Of a DNA stretch of 16,935 nucleotides, positions 15,314 to 16,935 are shown piece by piece. The notes beneath the pieces were generated by a model that was not told where the DNA came from, did no database searches, and was given only the letters and a program-made list of their open reading frames with translations. How positions within the stretch are numbered: position 1 is the first letter of the stretch; the number at the start of each line of letters is the position of its first letter. The position numbers and the translations under genes are program-made. Origin of the DNA: Georgenia sp. Its GTDB lineage: Bacteria > Actinomycetota > Actinomycetes > Actinomycetales > Actinomycetaceae. Location of the stretch: positions 1 to 16,935 of the forward strand of contig DAHVRG010000108.1 of the NCBI GenBank assembly GCA_027322565.1, given 5' to 3'.

Positions 15314-15866
15314 TCTCGCGGGACCGACGCTGGGAGTCGCCGTCCTCCTGCTCGGCCCACACGCCCATGGCGGCCGCGCACGCCGCCCCGACGATGCGGG
15401 CCGCGGTCTCCTCGTCCACCGGGATCTCCCGCCCGCGTTCCGCCAGGCGGAGGTGCGCCTCGCGGGCGCGCTCGGTCATGACGTCGGCCACGATCCGCTG
15501 GAACTGGTGGTCGCCGCCGCTGGCGAAGAGCCGCCGGTAGGCGCTGCGGTTCTCCGTGATGTGGTCGAGCATCCCCTGGAGGGCGTGGCGGTAGTGCTCG
15601 GGGACCTCCTCCGCGGCCGCGGGGAGCTGGTCCTCGTCGACCCGGGCGAGGTCGTCGATGAGGGTCGAGTACATGTAGGCCGCGAACTCGGCGACCGAGG
15701 AGAAGTGCTTGTAGAAGGTCGTGCGATGGATACCCGCCACCCGGCACAGCTCCGAGACGTTGATCTCGGTGATCGAGTGGGTCTCGAGCAGCGAGCTCAT
15801 GGCACATTCCAGGAGCGCCAGAGTGCGCCGGGTGCGCGGGTCGGTCGGCGTCTCGTGGAGGGTCAT
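15276..15866 (-). CDS. TetR-family transcriptional regulator
   Basis: A 196-aa regulator. The DNA-binding helix-turn-helix is at about 32-57 (INVSELCRVAGIHRTTFYKHF), with the RTTFYKHF ending typical of TetR proteins. The all-helical ligand domain follows, with HALQGMLDHITENRSAYRRLF and AARIVGAACAAAMGVWAEQ. The ATG at 15866 was chosen because the helical domain starts right after; a GTG five codons upstream (15881) is possible. It follows the phosphodiesterase gene by 40 nt on the same strand, so it may be co-transcribed or have its own promoter near the hairpin at 15878-15894. Its targets are unknown; the convergent methyltransferase shares only the 3' end. Confidence 0.9.
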   Translation of the reverse strand: MTLHETPTDPRTRRTLALLECAMSSLLETHSITEINVSELCRVAGIHRTTFYKHFSSVAEFAAYMYSTLIDDLARVDEDQLPAAAEEVPEHYRHALQGMLDHITENRSAYRRLFASGGDHQFQRIVADVMTERAREAHLRLAERGREIPVDEETAARIVGAACAAAMGVWAEQEDGDSQRRSREIMSALPVWWRGR

Positions 15867-15877
15867 CGCCCAATTGT

Positions 15878-15894
15878 GCACCCGGGGCGGGTGC
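15878..15894 (-). terminator. Stem-loop between the phosphodiesterase and TetR genes
   Basis: GCACCC-N5-GGGTGC forms a perfect 6-bp stem 12 nt upstream of the TetR ATG and 13 nt past the phosphodiesterase stop. It could be a terminator (no T-run), an operator of the TetR protein, or an element that limits TetR translation. Confidence 0.35.
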
Positions 15895-15906
15895 GCCGCG
15901 TGCTGT

Positions 15907-16749
15907 TCACAGCCCCGTTCTTGGCGAGGGCGTGCCGTCCTCGACCCACTGCCCCCGCGCGCGCAGCACGGCGCGCAGCACGGTGGGGCGGTCGGTGACG
16001 ATGCCGTCGACCCCGAGGTCGAGCAGCCGGTGCATCGTCGGCGCGTCGTCGACGGTCCAGACGTGCACGGCAAGACCCAGGCGGTGCGCCCGCCGGACGA
16101 AGGCCGGGGTGACGACCGGCACGCCGCGGTACTCGATCGGGACCTGGACGCACACGGCCCGGTGCGCGGCGCCCGCACCGGGGGTGGGCACCCCCCGCGC
16201 GGGGCCGCCGTTGGCCGCGACGAGGAGCCGCGTCGTCTCCCGGCGGCCGAGGCTGGTGGCCACCCGCCCGCCGGTGAGCCGGCGCACGACCCGCAGCCGC
16301 CGGTCGGAGAAGGACGCGAGGCAGACCCGGTCCCCGGCCCCGGCCGCAGCGACGACGCGCAGGGTCGCGGCGACGGCGGCGTCCTCCTTGAGGTCGATGT
16401 TGAGCCGCAGCTGCGGGTAGTCGGCCAGGGCCTCCTCGAGCCGCACGAGCCGGTGACCCGAGCGGTCGCGCAACCGGGCCGCCTCCTGCCAGGTGTACGT
16501 CGACAGGCGGCCGCGGCCGTCCGTCGTGCGGTCCACCGTGGGGTCGTGGAGCAGGACGACGACGCCGTCGGCGGTGGAGTGGACGTCGGTCTCGAAGTAG
16601 CGGTAGCCGAGCTGCGAGGCGTGCTCGAGCGCGGCCCGGGAGTTCTCGGCGACCTCGGCGGCCCCGCCCCGGTGCGCCAGGGCCAGCGGCCCCGGCCAGC
16701 CGAGGTAGGCGCACTCGCCGCGCCGGCTCCCGGTCAGGGCGCGGTGCAC
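15907..16749 (-). CDS. Glycerophosphodiester phosphodiesterase
   Basis: A 280-aa TIM-barrel GDPD enzyme that hydrolyses glycerophosphodiesters from lipid turnover to glycerol-3-phosphate and an alcohol. Seen: the LAHRGG motif with H26 and R27; AENSRAAL with E35 and N36; FETDVH with E53 and D55; LLHDPTVDRTTDG with catalytic H68; LRLNIDLKED; and the C-terminal HVWTVDDAPTMHRLLDLGVDGIVTDRP. All core residues are present. No signal peptide, so it is probably cytoplasmic. The start is GTG at 16749, inside the end of the upstream gene (16-nt overlap), so the two are coupled. The region without homology at 1-20 makes the exact start slightly uncertain. Confidence 0.93.
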   Translation of the reverse strand: MHRALTGSRRGECAYLGWPGPLALAHRGGAAEVAENSRAALEHASQLGYRYFETDVHSTADGVVVLLHDPTVDRTTDGRGRLSTYTWQEAARLRDRSGHRLVRLEEALADYPQLRLNIDLKEDAAVAATLRVVAAAGAGDRVCLASFSDRRLRVVRRLTGGRVATSLGRRETTRLLVAANGGPARGVPTPGAGAAHRAVCVQVPIEYRGVPVVTPAFVRRAHRLGLAVHVWTVDDAPTMHRLLDLGVDGIVTDRPTVLRAVLRARGQWVEDGTPSPRTGL

Positions 16750-16935
16750 TGGCTGGGAGCGACCATGGTCAGGCCGAGCGACGCGAGGAAGGTCACCGGG
16801 TCGACCGTCGTGCCGTAGGCCCGGGTCGGGAAGGGGTGACGCGGCCGGGACTCCGTCGGCCGTTCCGTCGGCTCCTCGGTGGCCTCGTCCGTCGGCTCCT
16901 CGGTGGCCTCGTCCGTCGGCTCCTCGGTGGCCTCG
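16734..16935 (-). CDS. C-terminal end of a Thr/Glu/Pro-repeat protein (5' part cut off by window edge)
   Basis: Only the last 66 codons are in the window. They encode three copies of an eight-residue acidic repeat (ATEEPTDE-like), then EPTERPTESRPRH and a short tail (FPTRAYGTTVDPVTFLASLGL, ending APSQCTAP) with a single Cys. The repeat region resembles the extracytoplasmic linkers of actinobacterial envelope proteins, such as the one at 12340-12480, so a secreted or membrane-anchored protein is likely. The family was not recognised. It is followed on the same strand, with a 16-nt overlap, by the phosphodiesterase gene. Confidence 0.7.
   Translation of the reverse strand, partial: EATEEPTDEATEEPTDEATEEPTERPTESRPRHPFPTRAYGTTVDPVTFLASLGLTMVAPSQCTAP
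16864..16935. repeat. Three perfect tandem copies of a 24-bp unit
   Basis: Identical 24-bp units at 16864-16887, 16888-16911 and 16912-16935, running into the window edge. Each encodes eight residues of the acidic linker on the minus strand. A diverged remnant of the unit (ctccgtcggc at 16851-16860) precedes them. Confidence 0.9.

Overview
The window is very GC-rich (G/C dominates nearly every third codon position). Several genes start with GTG, and stop-start overlaps of the ATGA/GTGA kind are frequent. This points to a high-GC actinobacterium. The argS-lysA pair with a small APH-like kinase behind lysA, and many actinobacterial family signatures, fit the order Micrococcales (Intrasporangiaceae/Ornithinimicrobium-like). 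That placement is an inference, not something the sequence proves. No mobile element, CRISPR array or phage gene was seen; this looks like chromosomal backbone with a catabolic island.

Region 1 (1-7978) is a purine-catabolism cluster. On the minus strand, xdhA (Fe-S/FAD subunit) and xdhB (molybdopterin subunit, cut by the left edge) encode xanthine dehydrogenase. Divergent from them on the plus strand are allE ((S)-ureidoglycine aminohydrolase), an IclR-family regulator and a sufE-type sulfur acceptor gene. Facing these on the minus strand is a guaD-permease operon: guanine deaminase followed by an AzgA-type purine permease. The logic is uptake of purine base, guanine to xanthine, xanthine to urate, then (steps outside the window) allantoin and allantoate to ureidoglycine, then ureidoglycolate plus ammonia. 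The xdhA and guaD promoters align without gaps over 59 nt and carry the same box, AGTGAAAnnCGnnTTCC, at the same distance (7 nt) upstream of the -35 hexamer. This is probably the binding site of the regulon's controller, most simply the IclR protein encoded between them.

Region 2 (7979-12829) is a housekeeping block on the minus strand: a single-pass membrane protein with an unknown extracytoplasmic domain, then argS, lysA and an APH-like kinase. argS/lysA overlap by 4 nt, and lysA/kinase are 4 nt apart.

Region 3 (13000-16935) starts with tRNA-Arg(CCG). Next comes a divergent cassette: an XRE-cupin regulator against a thioredoxin-reductase-like flavoprotein that overlaps a SAM-dependent methyltransferase gene. 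Then, on the minus strand, come a TetR regulator, a glycerophosphodiester phosphodiesterase and the 3' end of a Thr/Glu/Pro-repeat protein that runs off the right edge.

Most interesting are the gap-free xdhA/guaD promoter alignment, the 17-nt palindrome that exactly fills the guaD promoter spacer, the guaD leader with two hairpins, the sufE gene inside a xanthine dehydrogenase cluster, two back-to-back palindromes between the membrane-protein gene and the tRNA, and a CxxC flavoprotein that lacks the usual NADPH-binding motif and is coupled to a methyltransferase.
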